A DNA stretch of 33,645 nt from DTU049 sp033809015 (GTDB lineage: Bacteria; Bacteroidota; Bacteroidia; Bacteroidales; DTU049), in contig JAPXMM010000008.1 in the NCBI GenBank assembly GCA_033809015.1, positions 1 to 33,645 on the forward strand. The letters are read 5' to 3'. Positions 15,197 to 24,181 of this stretch are shown here, piece by piece (position 1 is the stretch's first letter; each line of letters starts with the position of its first letter). Made by a program: the position numbers and the translations under genes. The notes beneath the pieces were generated by a model. It did not search any database, had not been told where the DNA came from, and saw nothing but the letters and a program-made list of their open reading frames with translations.

Positions 15197-16051
15197 ATGA
15201 ATTCGACTCAAACACTTTTATTGATTTCATTAGCCACATTTATAAATATCATCTGGCTATCAAAAGATTTCGATTTTTCTCTAAATGACAATAGAGATGA
15301 TAATGTAAGCATTATTAAAATACTTGATTCGTCAAATTATCAAAGTATTATTCCTTTGGGCTTCAGTAACGATTCTAAATATCTTTTATGTGTTAAATCA
15401 GATATTCGATCTTACTATATCGATGATATCTCCAAAGTTCAATTTATTGTATATCAATTTTCTAATGATGAAAAAACTACACGTCAAATTTATAATATTA
15501 GTAATTTAAAAAATATTAACGGTGTATTTTTGATTTCTGTGAAAAATAATAATTCTATAGACTTATATAGCATCAAGATTACTAATGGAGAGATAGTACA
15601 ATATGATTTTTTGCCTTTTAATACTAATGCCAATGAAACACATGGCTCATTTACATATGATAAGCAAAAAATTTATTTTTCTAGTGATAGAGCTGGTGGT
15701 TATGGTGGTTATGATATTTACGAAGTGGAATATTTAGAATCTGGTAAATGGTCTATGCCTAGAAATTTAGGTCCTAATGTTAATACTACTGCTGATGAAA
15801 TATCTCCATTTATTATGAGCGATGGATTAACATTATTTTTTAGTCGCAACCTTTCTACTGATAGAAATGATTTTGATATATTCTACACTACTATTATGGA
15901 TGATGGTTCGATAGAGATAGCAGAAAATTTGGGTGATAACATTAACTCCCATAGAGATGATATCTTTATTCATGTGAACTATAATAATTACAATGCAATT
16001 TTTGTTTCAAAAAACCAAAATTCTTATTATTTAAATGAATTTAACTTATAG
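15197..16051 (+). CDS. PD40/TolB-like beta-propeller protein
   Basis: 284 residues, beginning with a hydrophobic stretch (LLLISLATFINIIWL) that may be a signal peptide or anchor. The body carries WD40-like (PD40) repeats: KIYFSSDRAGGYGGYDIYEVEY (near 155-176) and LTLFFSRN...NDFDIFYTTIMDDG (near 214-240) are textbook units, with NLGPNVNTTADEISPFI and NLGDNINSHRDDIFIHV as the matching second halves. Such proteins in Bacteroidota often sit near OmpA-type or gliding/secretion proteins, but here no OmpA domain is fused. Likely periplasmic; partner unknown. A box one base off consensus (TTtaTTTG) lies at 15167-15174. Confidence 0.75.
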   Translation: MNSTQTLLLISLATFINIIWLSKDFDFSLNDNRDDNVSIIKILDSSNYQSIIPLGFSNDSKYLLCVKSDIRSYYIDDISKVQFIVYQFSNDEKTTRQIYNISNLKNINGVFLISVKNNNSIDLYSIKITNGEIVQYDFLPFNTNANETHGSFTYDKQKIYFSSDRAGGYGGYDIYEVEYLESGKWSMPRNLGPNVNTTADEISPFIMSDGLTLFFSRNLSTDRNDFDIFYTTIMDDGSIEIAENLGDNINSHRDDIFIHVNYNNYNAIFVSKNQNSYYLNEFNL

Positions 16052-16100
16052 ATGTTGATTATTTGCTATTTTTTATTCTAAAAATATTTATTTTTTCCAT

Positions 16101-16108
16101 TAACTTTG
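16101..16108 (+). promoter_or_regulatory. -7 promoter box of the uppS-bamA block
   Basis: TAacTTTG, 42 bases before the ATG at 16151. It would drive the DUF6089-uppS-bamA-ompH run. Confidence 0.45.
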
Positions 16109-16150
16109 CATATTATAATTTTTTGACTTTATAGTCGTTATTTTGCTATT

Positions 16151-17041
16151 ATGAAAAAATGCTTGGTAATTCTTGTAATCTTTTTAATAACAATGAGTGC
16201 TTATGGGCAGCGCAATGAAGTTGGCATTAGTGCTGGTGGAATGTATTATATTGGAGATTTGAACCCATATTATCATTTTTATTTTATACGTCCAGCAGGA
16301 GGTTTGTATTATAGATATAACTATCGCGATTATTTGAGTGTGAGGCTGTTTGGCAATTATGGGAGTGTAAGGGCTTGGGATAGTAAGATTAAGTATTTCC
16401 CTGAGAGAAATTTACATTTTAGATCTCAAATATTAGAAGTAGGTGTTGTAGGGGAGATTAATTATTATAAATTTCGTCCAGGTACTACCCAACATTTTTT
16501 TTCTCCATATTTATTTTTAGGAATAAATTGGTTTTATTTTAATCCACAAGCTAAATATAATGATGAATGGATAAATTTGCAACCTATGGGTACAGAGGGA
16601 CAAGGTACTACTTTTTATCCTGATCGCAAACCATATTCACTAAATAGTTTTGCTATACCAATGGGTATAGGTGTTAAAATTGCACTGTCTGAAACATTTG
16701 TTTGCCATGTAGAATGGGGCATGCGATATACTTTTACTGATTACCTAGATGATGTGAGCACCACATATCCAGATCCTTTAGTTTTAGCTTCTCAGATAGA
16801 TCCTATTGCACCTTATTTATCAGATCCCAATCTATTAGACAATACAGAGCTGAATAGTAGTAATATTGATAAATGGCGCGGTGATCCATCAACTAATGAT
16901 TGGTATTCTGTCATTAATGTAGGCCTATCATTTAGATTTAAAAACAAAACTATGAAATGTGAAGGTATGAGTCCTCGATATAGAGATAAACGTAAAGATT
17001 ATGAATATAATCTTAAAAATAAAAATAAAATTAGTTTTTGA
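16151..17041 (+). CDS. DUF6089-type outer-membrane beta-barrel protein
   Basis: 296 residues with a signal peptide cleaved near SAYGQ (about residue 20). The mature start, NEVGISAGGMYYIGDLNP, and the alternating aromatic strands (YYRYNYRDYLSVRLFGNYG, FSPYLFLGINWFYFNP, VEWGMRYTFTDYLDDVSTTY) fit the DUF6089 barrel that precedes uppS in many Bacteroidota. The C-terminus is a basic tail of about 35 residues after the last strand (VINVGLSFRF). Its position upstream of uppS-bamA suggests an envelope role, but the function is unknown. uppS starts 2 bases after its stop. Confidence 0.85.
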   Translation: MKKCLVILVIFLITMSAYGQRNEVGISAGGMYYIGDLNPYYHFYFIRPAGGLYYRYNYRDYLSVRLFGNYGSVRAWDSKIKYFPERNLHFRSQILEVGVVGEINYYKFRPGTTQHFFSPYLFLGINWFYFNPQAKYNDEWINLQPMGTEGQGTTFYPDRKPYSLNSFAIPMGIGVKIALSETFVCHVEWGMRYTFTDYLDDVSTTYPDPLVLASQIDPIAPYLSDPNLLDNTELNSSNIDKWRGDPSTNDWYSVINVGLSFRFKNKTMKCEGMSPRYRDKRKDYEYNLKNKNKISF

Positions 17042-17043
17042 TT

Positions 17044-17760
17044 ATGACTGAAAAAATATTTGATAATTTACCTGCTCATATAGCTATCATAATGGATGGT
17101 AATGGTAGATGGGCTTCTAAAAAAGGATTACCTAGAGTCAAGGGACATGAAGCAGGTATAGATGCAGCAAAAAAAACTATCAATAGAGCTGGTGAATTAG
17201 GGATAAAGTATTTAACTCTTTTTGCTTTTTCTATTGAAAATTGGGGACGTCCTCAGGATGAAGTTTCTTACTTGTTTGCTCTTTTTGATAAAGCTATCAG
17301 TATGTACTCTGATGACTTAATAAATAATGGTGTAAAAGTGAAATTCATGGGTGCTATTTCTCTTTTACCTGAAAACATACAACAAGGCGTAGCTGGTCTC
17401 GAATCAGAAACTGCTAATAATGATGGGTTGACTCTCGTGATTGCCATTAGTTATGGTTCTAGACAAGAAATAGTAGATGCGACTAAAAATATTGCTCTCA
17501 AAGTAGCTAATGGACAAATGTCTATTGATGATATCAATTTAGATACTTTTAGACAACATTTGTATTTACCTGATTTACCTGATCCAGACCTCATTATACG
17601 TACTTCTGGAGAAAAAAGATTTTCTAATTTTCTACTTTTCCAATCTGCCTATAGTGAATTATATTTTACTTCAGTATTATGGCCAGACTTTGATGAAAAA
17701 GAACTCGAAAAGGCTTTGATAGATTTCTCAAGTCGTAAAAGAAAATTTGGTAAATTATAA
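17044..17760 (+). CDS. uppS: Undecaprenyl diphosphate synthase
   Basis: cis-Prenyltransferase of 238 residues that extends farnesyl diphosphate to C55-PP, the lipid carrier for peptidoglycan and glycan export. HIAIIMDGNGRWASKKG contains the catalytic Asp18, HEAG the first helix, FAFSIENWGRP the IPP region, and RTSGEKRFSNFLLFQSAYSE plus LWPDF the conserved C-terminal motifs. A frame start at TTG 17038 exists, but ATG 17044 gives the family N-terminus and lies 2 bases after the DUF6089 stop. It is followed 49 bases on by bamA in the same transcript. Confidence 0.96.
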   Translation: MTEKIFDNLPAHIAIIMDGNGRWASKKGLPRVKGHEAGIDAAKKTINRAGELGIKYLTLFAFSIENWGRPQDEVSYLFALFDKAISMYSDDLINNGVKVKFMGAISLLPENIQQGVAGLESETANNDGLTLVIAISYGSRQEIVDATKNIALKVANGQMSIDDINLDTFRQHLYLPDLPDPDLIIRTSGEKRFSNFLLFQSAYSELYFTSVLWPDFDEKELEKALIDFSSRKRKFGKL

Positions 17761-17809
17761 ATTTTTATATCATGCAACTATTTTCAATTCTCTATTTAAC
17801 TCGATTTAT

Positions 17810-20326
17810 ATGATTAAAAAAATTTCGTTTTTATTTTACTTTGTCATAATTTCCATATTGTTATCTGGACAAATAATAGATATAGACTATAGGATACCCC
17901 AAGAATATATTATCGGCGGAGTTACTGTTTCTGGTATTCAAAATGAGGAGTCTAAAGATCTAATTATTATGATTAGTAATTTGACTCCAGGCAAAAGAAT
18001 TACTATACCTGGTGAAGATATCCAAAATGCTATTAAAAATCTTTATAAGCAAGGGATGTTTGAACGTATTGAAATTTCAGTGATTTCGCGTTCTGGCAGT
18101 ACTATTTATTTAGATATTTTTTTAGAAGAGAAAAGCAGAATGTCTAGTCTAGTAATAGAAGGTGTGAGGAAAGGCGAAGCTAATACTTTAAAAGAAAAAA
18201 TCAATATTCATTCTGGTGATATCCTTACAGAATATGCTATTTCTAATGCTATTGATAAAATTAAAAAATATTATATAGAAAAAGGATTTAATAATGTTAT
18301 TGTAAAAGTAACTCAACAAGCAGATACTGCTACTGCTGCTAAAGGTAGATCTGTTCTTTATATCTATGTAAATAAAGGTCCTAGGGTTAAAATCGATAAT
18401 ATCAATTTCGAAAATAACAACGTTATATCTGATAATAAGCTAAAAAAAGTTATGAAAGACACTAAAGAAAAAAGTGTTTTAAACATTTTTAAATCCTCTA
18501 AGTACATACCTTCTAATTATGAAAAAGATAAAGCCAATATCATTAGTAAGTATGCAGAGCTAGGGTACAAAGATGCCTTGATATTAAAAGATTCTATCTA
18601 TAAAGTGGATGACAAAAGTATCGCTATTGATATTTATTTGGAAGAAGGTAAAAAATATTTTTTCAGAAATATATCCTGGCTCGGTAATACTAAATATACT
18701 GATGAGACGTTAAATCAAATATTAAAAATTAAAAAAGGCGATGTTTATAATGAGAAATTATTACAAACAAATTTATTTGCCAATCCTAATGGAGCAGATG
18801 TATCTGCACTGTACCTAGATAATGGATATTTATTTTTTCAGATGAATCCTGTAATTACAAATATTGTAAGTGATAGTATAGATGTAGAAATACAGATTTA
18901 CGAGGGTAAGCAAGCCACTATTAATAAAGTATCTGTTATTGGGAATACGGTTACTAATGATAGAGTGATTTTAAGGGAAGTACGTAGTAAACCTGGCGAT
19001 CTATTCAGACGTTCAGATATTATGCGTACACAAATGGAGCTATCTCAAATGCGTTTTTTTAATCAAGAAAAACTAAACGTTAATTTGAATCCTAATCCTA
19101 CTGCTGGTACTGTAGACCTCGAATATGTAGTAGAGGAAGTTTCTACTAATCAAATAGAGCTGAGTGGCGGATGGGGACTAGGTAGATTTGTTGGTACTTT
19201 AGGATTAGTGCTTAATAATTTCTCTTTGAGAAATTTATTTAATAAAGATGCTTGGCGTCCTATACCATCAGGTGATGGGCAGGTGCTGTCTATCAGAGGT
19301 CAAACTAATGGTCAATATTATCAGTCTTACAATCTTAGTTTTATTGAACCATGGTTAGGTGGCAAAAGACCAAATGCTTTATCTATTTCTCTTTTTCATT
19401 CATTAGAAACTAATGGTGTTAGCAAAAAAGAAGATGGCACTTATAATTCTGCTGGTACTTTACTAACAAGGCAGGAGATATCTATTTCTGGTGCTAGCGT
19501 GGGCTTAGGAATAAAATTGAAAAAACCTGATGACTTTTCTCGATTATATCTTTCTATCAATTATTTACATTACAATCTAAAAGATTATGTACAAACCCTT
19601 TCTTTTAAAAATGGTATCGCTAATAATCTAAATTTAGGTATTTCTTTTAGTAGAAATTCTACGGATTCACCTATTTATCCTAAAAGTGGTAGCAATATTT
19701 ATTTATCAGTAAATATGACTCCGCCCTATTCTTTATTTAAAGATGATAACTGGGGTGCTATGCCAGATTCTGTTAAATTTAAATGGTTAGAATATCATAA
19801 ATGGAAAATCGAACTTTCGAATTACACAACTATTTATGGGAAATGGGTATTCTTAGCAAGAGCTAAGTTTGGTTTTATGGGTATGTATAATAAATCTGTC
19901 GGTTTGAGTCCTTTTGAAAGATATTATTTGGGCGGTGATGGTTTATCTGGTTTTTCTCTAGATGGTAGAGAAATTATCGGTATGAGAGGCTATGCTAATC
20001 AGGTACTCACACCACGCGATATTTATGGTAATTATTTAGGTGGAACTATCTTTGCTAAATATACTATGGAGATTCGTTATCCTTTATCTATGAATCCTAT
20101 GGCTTCAATTTATTTATTGGGCTTTGTAGAAGCAGGTAATACTTGGTTAAATATTAGAGAATTTCAACCTTTTAATACTATGAAGTCTGCTGGTGTTGGT
20201 ATTAGATTGTATATGCCTATGTTTGGTTTATTAGGGCTCGATTTTGGCATACCTTTTGATGAAACTTATGCAAATAAAAAATATCAAGGACAGTTTCATT
20301 TTTCTATAAATGCGTCAATTGATTAA
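17810..20326 (+). CDS. bamA: Outer-membrane protein assembly factor BamA
   Basis: Omp85 protein of 838 residues from ATG 17810; the longer frame from 17747 would put residues before the signal peptide (MIKKISFLFYFVIISILLSGQ). About residues 25-430 hold five POTRA repeats (for example ITIPGEDIQNAIKNLYKQGM, MSSLVIEGVRKGEANTL, TINKVSVIGNTVTNDRVILR). The 16-strand barrel follows, with GGWGLGRFVGTLGL early and the conserved loop-6 region GREIIGMRGY (RGY in place of RGF). The last strand ends FHFSINASID, not in the usual aromatic residue. It inserts beta-barrel proteins into the outer membrane with the OmpH chaperones encoded next. Confidence 0.95.
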   Translation: MIKKISFLFYFVIISILLSGQIIDIDYRIPQEYIIGGVTVSGIQNEESKDLIIMISNLTPGKRITIPGEDIQNAIKNLYKQGMFERIEISVISRSGSTIYLDIFLEEKSRMSSLVIEGVRKGEANTLKEKINIHSGDILTEYAISNAIDKIKKYYIEKGFNNVIVKVTQQADTATAAKGRSVLYIYVNKGPRVKIDNINFENNNVISDNKLKKVMKDTKEKSVLNIFKSSKYIPSNYEKDKANIISKYAELGYKDALILKDSIYKVDDKSIAIDIYLEEGKKYFFRNISWLGNTKYTDETLNQILKIKKGDVYNEKLLQTNLFANPNGADVSALYLDNGYLFFQMNPVITNIVSDSIDVEIQIYEGKQATINKVSVIGNTVTNDRVILREVRSKPGDLFRRSDIMRTQMELSQMRFFNQEKLNVNLNPNPTAGTVDLEYVVEEVSTNQIELSGGWGLGRFVGTLGLVLNNFSLRNLFNKDAWRPIPSGDGQVLSIRGQTNGQYYQSYNLSFIEPWLGGKRPNALSISLFHSLETNGVSKKEDGTYNSAGTLLTRQEISISGASVGLGIKLKKPDDFSRLYLSINYLHYNLKDYVQTLSFKNGIANNLNLGISFSRNSTDSPIYPKSGSNIYLSVNMTPPYSLFKDDNWGAMPDSVKFKWLEYHKWKIELSNYTTIYGKWVFLARAKFGFMGMYNKSVGLSPFERYYLGGDGLSGFSLDGREIIGMRGYANQVLTPRDIYGNYLGGTIFAKYTMEIRYPLSMNPMASIYLLGFVEAGNTWLNIREFQPFNTMKSAGVGIRLYMPMFGLLGLDFGIPFDETYANKKYQGQFHFSINASID

Positions 20327-20340
20327 AAAAATAAAATATT

Positions 20341-20856
20341 ATGAAAAAGTTAATTTATTCAATTTCATTCATTTTTTTAGCAATGGGCTTAATGGCTCAG
20401 ACTACTACAAAAATAGCTTTCGTAGATACTCAGGTGATTTTGGAAGCTATGCCTGCTTATCAAAATGCTATAACGCAAATAGATAATCTGAGTGCTCAAT
20501 GGGAGAAAGAATTAGAACAGAAATATTTAGAGATCGATCAGATGTACAAAAAATATCAAGCTGAGGCTTATCTTTTGCCACAAAATGAAAAAACTAAAAG
20601 AGAAAATGAAATCATAGAAGCAGAAAAAGCTGCTAAAGAATTACAAAAGAAATATTTCGGCCCTGAGGGTGAGCTTTTTCAACGTAGAAAAGCTCTATTG
20701 CAGCCTATTCAAAATCAAATGTATCAGGCTATAAATGACTATGCTAATGCAAATAGAGTAGGTGCTATTTTTGATATTTCTAATAATACTGCTTTATTAT
20801 TCTATGATACCAAATTAGATATTACTAGTGATATTAAAAAATCTTTAGGATTATAA
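20341..20856 (+). CDS. ompH: OmpH/Skp-family periplasmic chaperone (first copy)
   Basis: 171 residues with signal peptide MKKLIYSISFIFLAMGLMAQ. The core begins TTKIAFVDTQVILEAMPAYQ, the usual OmpH start, then about 80 residues of charged coiled coil (the Skp tentacle, 45-125), and returns to a short strand GAIFDISNNTALLFYD. Skp-type trimers hold unfolded outer-membrane proteins on the way to BamA. It starts 14 bases after bamA. Its coiled coil has an extra GPEGELFQRR turn relative to the second copy, so the two are old paralogues rather than a recent duplication. Confidence 0.93.
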   Translation: MKKLIYSISFIFLAMGLMAQTTTKIAFVDTQVILEAMPAYQNAITQIDNLSAQWEKELEQKYLEIDQMYKKYQAEAYLLPQNEKTKRENEIIEAEKAAKELQKKYFGPEGELFQRRKALLQPIQNQMYQAINDYANANRVGAIFDISNNTALLFYDTKLDITSDIKKSLGL

Positions 20857-20876
20857 TATTTAATCTAAAAATTTAC

Positions 20877-20884
20877 TATTTTTG
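20877..20884 (+). promoter_or_regulatory. -7 promoter box of the second ompH
   Basis: TAttTTTG, 21 bases before ATG 20906, suggesting that the second chaperone gene also has its own promoter. Confidence 0.5.
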
Positions 20885-20905
20885 CAAAATTAAAATTTAA
20901 TGTAT

Positions 20906-21418
20906 ATGAAAAAATTCTTTTTAATTATTGCGTTATCATTATTAGTTTCTTTCACAATGGTGGGTCAACAAACTAAATTAAAGATTGGCCATTTGAATAC
21001 TAATGATCTTATGCAAGTAATGCCTGGTAGAGATAGTGCTGAGCAAGCTCTTAATGATTATGCTCAAAATTTACAAAAACAACTAGAAACTATGGTAAGT
21101 GAATTTCAGACTAAATATGATGATTATTTAGCTAATGAAACTCAGTACATAGATGCAGTAAAACAAATTAAACAAAAAGAGTTAATTGACTTACAAACAA
21201 GAATTCAAGATTTCCAAAATGATGCCCAAGATTTATTATCTAAAAAAGAACAAGAGCTTTTGCAACCAATCATCGATAAAGCTAAAAAAGCTATTGATGA
21301 GGTAGCTAAAGAAAAAGGTTATACTTATATTTTAGATACTGGTACTGGTGCAGTATTATATTGGGATGGAGGTGAAGATATTTTGCTTTATGTCAAAGAA
21401 AAACTTGGTATAAAATAG
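20906..21418 (+). CDS. OmpH/Skp-family periplasmic chaperone (second copy)
   Basis: 170 residues from ATG 20906 (an ATG two codons earlier, at 20900, is equally possible). Signal peptide MKKFFLIIALSLLVSFTMVGQ, then LKIGHLNTNDLMQVMPGRDSA, the OmpH opening, followed by a Gln/Lys/Asp-rich coiled coil (about 45-125) and KGYTYILDTGTGAVLYWDGG as the closing strands. Paired OmpH genes after bamA are the normal Bacteroidota arrangement. A TAttTTTG box in the 49-base gap after the first copy suggests extra, independent expression. Confidence 0.93.
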   Translation: MKKFFLIIALSLLVSFTMVGQQTKLKIGHLNTNDLMQVMPGRDSAEQALNDYAQNLQKQLETMVSEFQTKYDDYLANETQYIDAVKQIKQKELIDLQTRIQDFQNDAQDLLSKKEQELLQPIIDKAKKAIDEVAKEKGYTYILDTGTGAVLYWDGGEDILLYVKEKLGIK

Positions 21419-21628
21419 TTTTTGATAATAATTAGTTTAAAAAAAAGGTTCATAATGAATAATTTGGAATTTTTTTATAGACAAATATTGTATGGATCTA
21501 TGCCTTTTTGATATAGCTTTTTTTGAAGTTGATTAGTTTAAAAAGGTTAAGCAAGATGTTTAACATCATTAAATGTTTTAAACTACATTTAAACTATTAT
21601 TTTTGTTTATTTTGTTGAAAAATCATAG

Positions 21629-21674
21629 TCTATATGACTCATAGTTCGACTAAGCACACTACGAGTCATATAGA
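21629..21674. repeat. Long hairpin, 12-bp perfect outer stem
   Basis: TCTATATGACTC (21629-21640) pairs exactly with GAGTCATATAGA (21663-21674). After one mismatch, TAGT/ACTA extends the stem, leaving a loop of about 12 bases containing TCGACTAAGC. It could end the bamA-ompH transcript, although it lies 211 bases past the ompH stop and lacks a T tract. Confidence 0.7.
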
Positions 21675-21706
21675 AATTTGCGGTTCTGACATTAATATTT
21701 TTTTCG

Positions 21707-21742
21707 CGAGCTGAGTAGCCCTATAGAGCATACCGAAGCCAG
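21707..21742. repeat. Imperfect hairpin repeat, second dispersed family, second copy
   Basis: GAGCTGAGTAG at the left and CGAAGCCA at the right match the minus strand of 6391-6425, with a diverged middle. Confidence 0.6.
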
Positions 21743-21946
21743 TAAACATAAAAAATTAAAAATCATTTTCCGATGTGATATTTCTTTACCCTATGATTAA
21801 TTTACAATTTATTCATTTTATTTCAAAACTTTGCTAAAGCATCATCATATAAGCAACTATTTCATTTACAAGTATTTTCAGTAAAAATAAATTATAATAT
21901 CAATTATGACATTAGTCATTTATTTATTTACTTCTTTTAATTTAAT

Positions 21947-21954
21947 TAATTTTG
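21947..21954 (+). promoter_or_regulatory. -7 promoter box of the suf operon
   Basis: TAatTTTG, 18 bases before ATG 21973. The in-frame TTG at 21952 lies inside this box and so is not the start of sufB. I see no IscR/SufR-like operator. Confidence 0.55.
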
Positions 21955-21972
21955 CAAAACAAAAATAGATTT

Positions 21973-23406
21973 ATGCAGGATGAAAATTTAGACTGGATAA
22001 AAGAACAAGAATATGAGTATGGATTTGAGACATCTATAGAGGCAGATGTTTTCCCTAAAGGTATCAATGAAGATATTATTAGAAAAATAAGTGCTATTAA
22101 AGGTGAGCCTGAGTTTATGCTAGAGTTTAGACTCAAAGCTTATGATAATTGGAAAAATATGGAACCGCCTACCTGGGGACATCTGACATTTGCTCCTATA
22201 AACTTCCAAGATATTAGCTATTATGCAGCTCCTAAGAAACTAAAAAATAATAATGATGAAATAGATCCAGAACTATTAGAAACTTTCGAAAAATTGGGTG
22301 TCCCCTTAGAAGAGAGAAATGCCCTTGCTGGAGTAGCAGTAGATGCTATTTTTGATAGTGTATCAGTGAAAACAACTTTTAGAGAAGAGCTGGATAAATT
22401 GGGTATCATTTTTTGTCCTATTAGCGAGGCTATAAAAAATCATCCTGATTTAATACAAAAATATTTAGGCATAGTAGTGCCACCCAATGATAATTTTTAT
22501 GCTGCATTAAATTCAGCAGTTTTTAGCGATGGTTCTTTTGTTTACATTCCTAAAGGCGTCAGATGCCCAGTGGAGCTAAGTTCATATTTTCGTATAAATA
22601 CTAAAAATATTGGACAATTTGAGCGTACTTTGATTATAGCAGACGAAGGTAGCTATGTCAGCTATTTAGAAGGTTGTACAGCTCCTATGAGAGATGAGAA
22701 TCAATTGCATGCTGCTGTAGTAGAATTAATAGCTCTCGACAATGCAGAAATCAAATATAGCACTGTTCAGAATTGGTATCCCGGAGATAAAGAAGGCAAA
22801 GGTGGTATATATAATTTAGTGACTAAACGCGGATTATGTAAAGGTAAAAATAGTAAAATTTCTTGGACTCAAGTGGAAACAGGTTCTGCTATTACATGGA
22901 AATACCCTAGTTGTATATTATCAGGAGATAACTCTACTGGCGAATTCTATAGCGTAGCAGTGACAAATAATTACCAACAAGCTGATACTGGTACAAAAAT
23001 GATACATATAGGCAAAAATACTCGCAGCACTATCATATCAAAAGGCATCTCTGCTGGTAATAGTCAAAATAGCTATAGAGGTTTAGTAAAAATCATAAAA
23101 AATGCTATTAATTCTAGAAATTATACTCAATGTGATTCTTTACTTTTAACAGATCACTGCGGTGCTCATACTTGGCCGTATATAGACGTGGCTAATGATG
23201 ATTCCATAGTAGAGCATGAAGCTACTACCTCCAAAATATCTGATGAGCAATTATTCTATTGCAATCAACGTGGCATCAGCACAGAGGAGGCCATCAGATT
23301 AATAGTAAATGGTTATACTCGCGAGGTGATAAGTAAACTACCCATGGAGTTTGCTGTAGAAGCTCAGAAATTACTCTCGTTGAGTTTAGATAACAGTATT
23401 GGTTAA
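21973..23406 (+). CDS. sufB: Fe-S cluster scaffold protein SufB
   Basis: 477 residues from ATG 21973. SufB forms the SufBC2D scaffold on which Fe-S clusters are assembled in the cytoplasm. Conserved regions: FPKGINEDIIRKISAIKGEP, PPNDNFYAALNSAVFSDGSFVYIPKGVRCP, IADEGSYVSYLEGCTAPMRDEN, YSTVQNWYPGDKEGKGGIYN, GTKMIHIGKNTRSTIISKGIS and DHCGAHTWPYID near the C-terminus, the beta-helix core typical of the family. sufC follows 23 bases on. Only B, C and D are present: no cysteine desulfurase (sufS) or sulfur-transfer protein (sufE/sufU) is adjacent. Confidence 0.97.
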   Translation: MQDENLDWIKEQEYEYGFETSIEADVFPKGINEDIIRKISAIKGEPEFMLEFRLKAYDNWKNMEPPTWGHLTFAPINFQDISYYAAPKKLKNNNDEIDPELLETFEKLGVPLEERNALAGVAVDAIFDSVSVKTTFREELDKLGIIFCPISEAIKNHPDLIQKYLGIVVPPNDNFYAALNSAVFSDGSFVYIPKGVRCPVELSSYFRINTKNIGQFERTLIIADEGSYVSYLEGCTAPMRDENQLHAAVVELIALDNAEIKYSTVQNWYPGDKEGKGGIYNLVTKRGLCKGKNSKISWTQVETGSAITWKYPSCILSGDNSTGEFYSVAVTNNYQQADTGTKMIHIGKNTRSTIISKGISAGNSQNSYRGLVKIIKNAINSRNYTQCDSLLLTDHCGAHTWPYIDVANDDSIVEHEATTSKISDEQLFYCNQRGISTEEAIRLIVNGYTREVISKLPMEFAVEAQKLLSLSLDNSIG

Positions 23407-23429
23407 AAAAAATTATTAAAAATATAAAC

Positions 23430-24170
23430 ATGGCTTTATTAGAAATAAAAAATTTAAATGTTTTCGTAGAAGACAAACATATATTAAAAAATTTCACTCT
23501 CACAGTAAATAATGGTGAAGTTCATGCTATTATGGGGCCTAATGGTACTGGCAAAAGCACCTTAGCACATGTGATAGCTGGTAAACCTGGTTACAAAGTC
23601 GAAGGTGAAATATTATTTAATGGTAAAAATTTATTAGAAATGCCAGTAGAGGATAGAGCTAGAGAAGGTATTTTTCTCAGCATGCAATATCCTATTGAGA
23701 TTCCTGGTGTGCCAATGCTTACTTTTCTGCGAACAGCTGTTAATGAGATTAGAATGTCTAAAGGATTGGAGCCTCTCTCACCAGCTGATTTTATGAAATT
23801 TATAGAAAGTAAAAAATCAATAATCGAAATACCTACAGATTTATTAAAAAGAGCTGTGAATGTTGGCTTCTCTGGTGGTGAGAAAAAAAGAAATGAAATT
23901 TTCCAAATGGCTATATTAGATCCTATCCTTGCTATTCTCGATGAGACAGACTCCGGATTAGATATAGATGCTATGAAAATAGTAGCTAACGGTGTAAATA
24001 ATATGCGTTCAGCAGAAAGATCATTTATAGTAATAACACATTATTATCGTTTATTAGAATATATAGAGCCCGATGTTGTACATGTAATGATTAATGGACA
24101 AATAGTGAAAACTGGCGATAAACATTTAGCTGTAGAAGTAGAAGAAACTGGATACGATATTTATCGATAA
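23430..24170 (+). CDS. sufC: Fe-S assembly ATPase SufC
   Basis: ABC-type ATPase of 246 residues without membrane domains, energising the SufBCD complex. Walker A GPNGTGKST (36-44), ABC signature FSGGEKKRNE, Walker B region PILAILDETDSGLDID, and the switch His in VITHYYRLLEYI are all present. The family-specific LSMQYPIEIPGVPMLTFLR follows Walker A as expected. sufD begins 11 bases downstream. Confidence 0.97.
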   Translation: MALLEIKNLNVFVEDKHILKNFTLTVNNGEVHAIMGPNGTGKSTLAHVIAGKPGYKVEGEILFNGKNLLEMPVEDRAREGIFLSMQYPIEIPGVPMLTFLRTAVNEIRMSKGLEPLSPADFMKFIESKKSIIEIPTDLLKRAVNVGFSGGEKKRNEIFQMAILDPILAILDETDSGLDIDAMKIVANGVNNMRSAERSFIVITHYYRLLEYIEPDVVHVMINGQIVKTGDKHLAVEVEETGYDIYR

Positions 24171-24181
24171 AATTATTTATT

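Larger units (their letters stand above)
21419..21951. other. 533-base gene-free gap with hairpins, before the suf operon
   Basis: No gene is visible between the second ompH and sufB. The gap contains two short direct repeats (ATTAGTTTAAAAA at about 21429 and 21531), a long hairpin (21629-21674), a copy of the second hairpin repeat (21707-21742) and, at about 21767-21790, CATTTTCCGATGTGATATTT, which faintly resembles the CATTTCCCCATCGGAGATTT segment of the convergent repeat. The sufB promoter is at the right end. Confidence 0.7.

Noticed and set aside
17747..17809. Longer N-terminus of BamA from the upstream GTG
   Set aside because: It would place 21 residues before a normal signal peptide and overlap the end of uppS. 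ATG 17810 is the better start.
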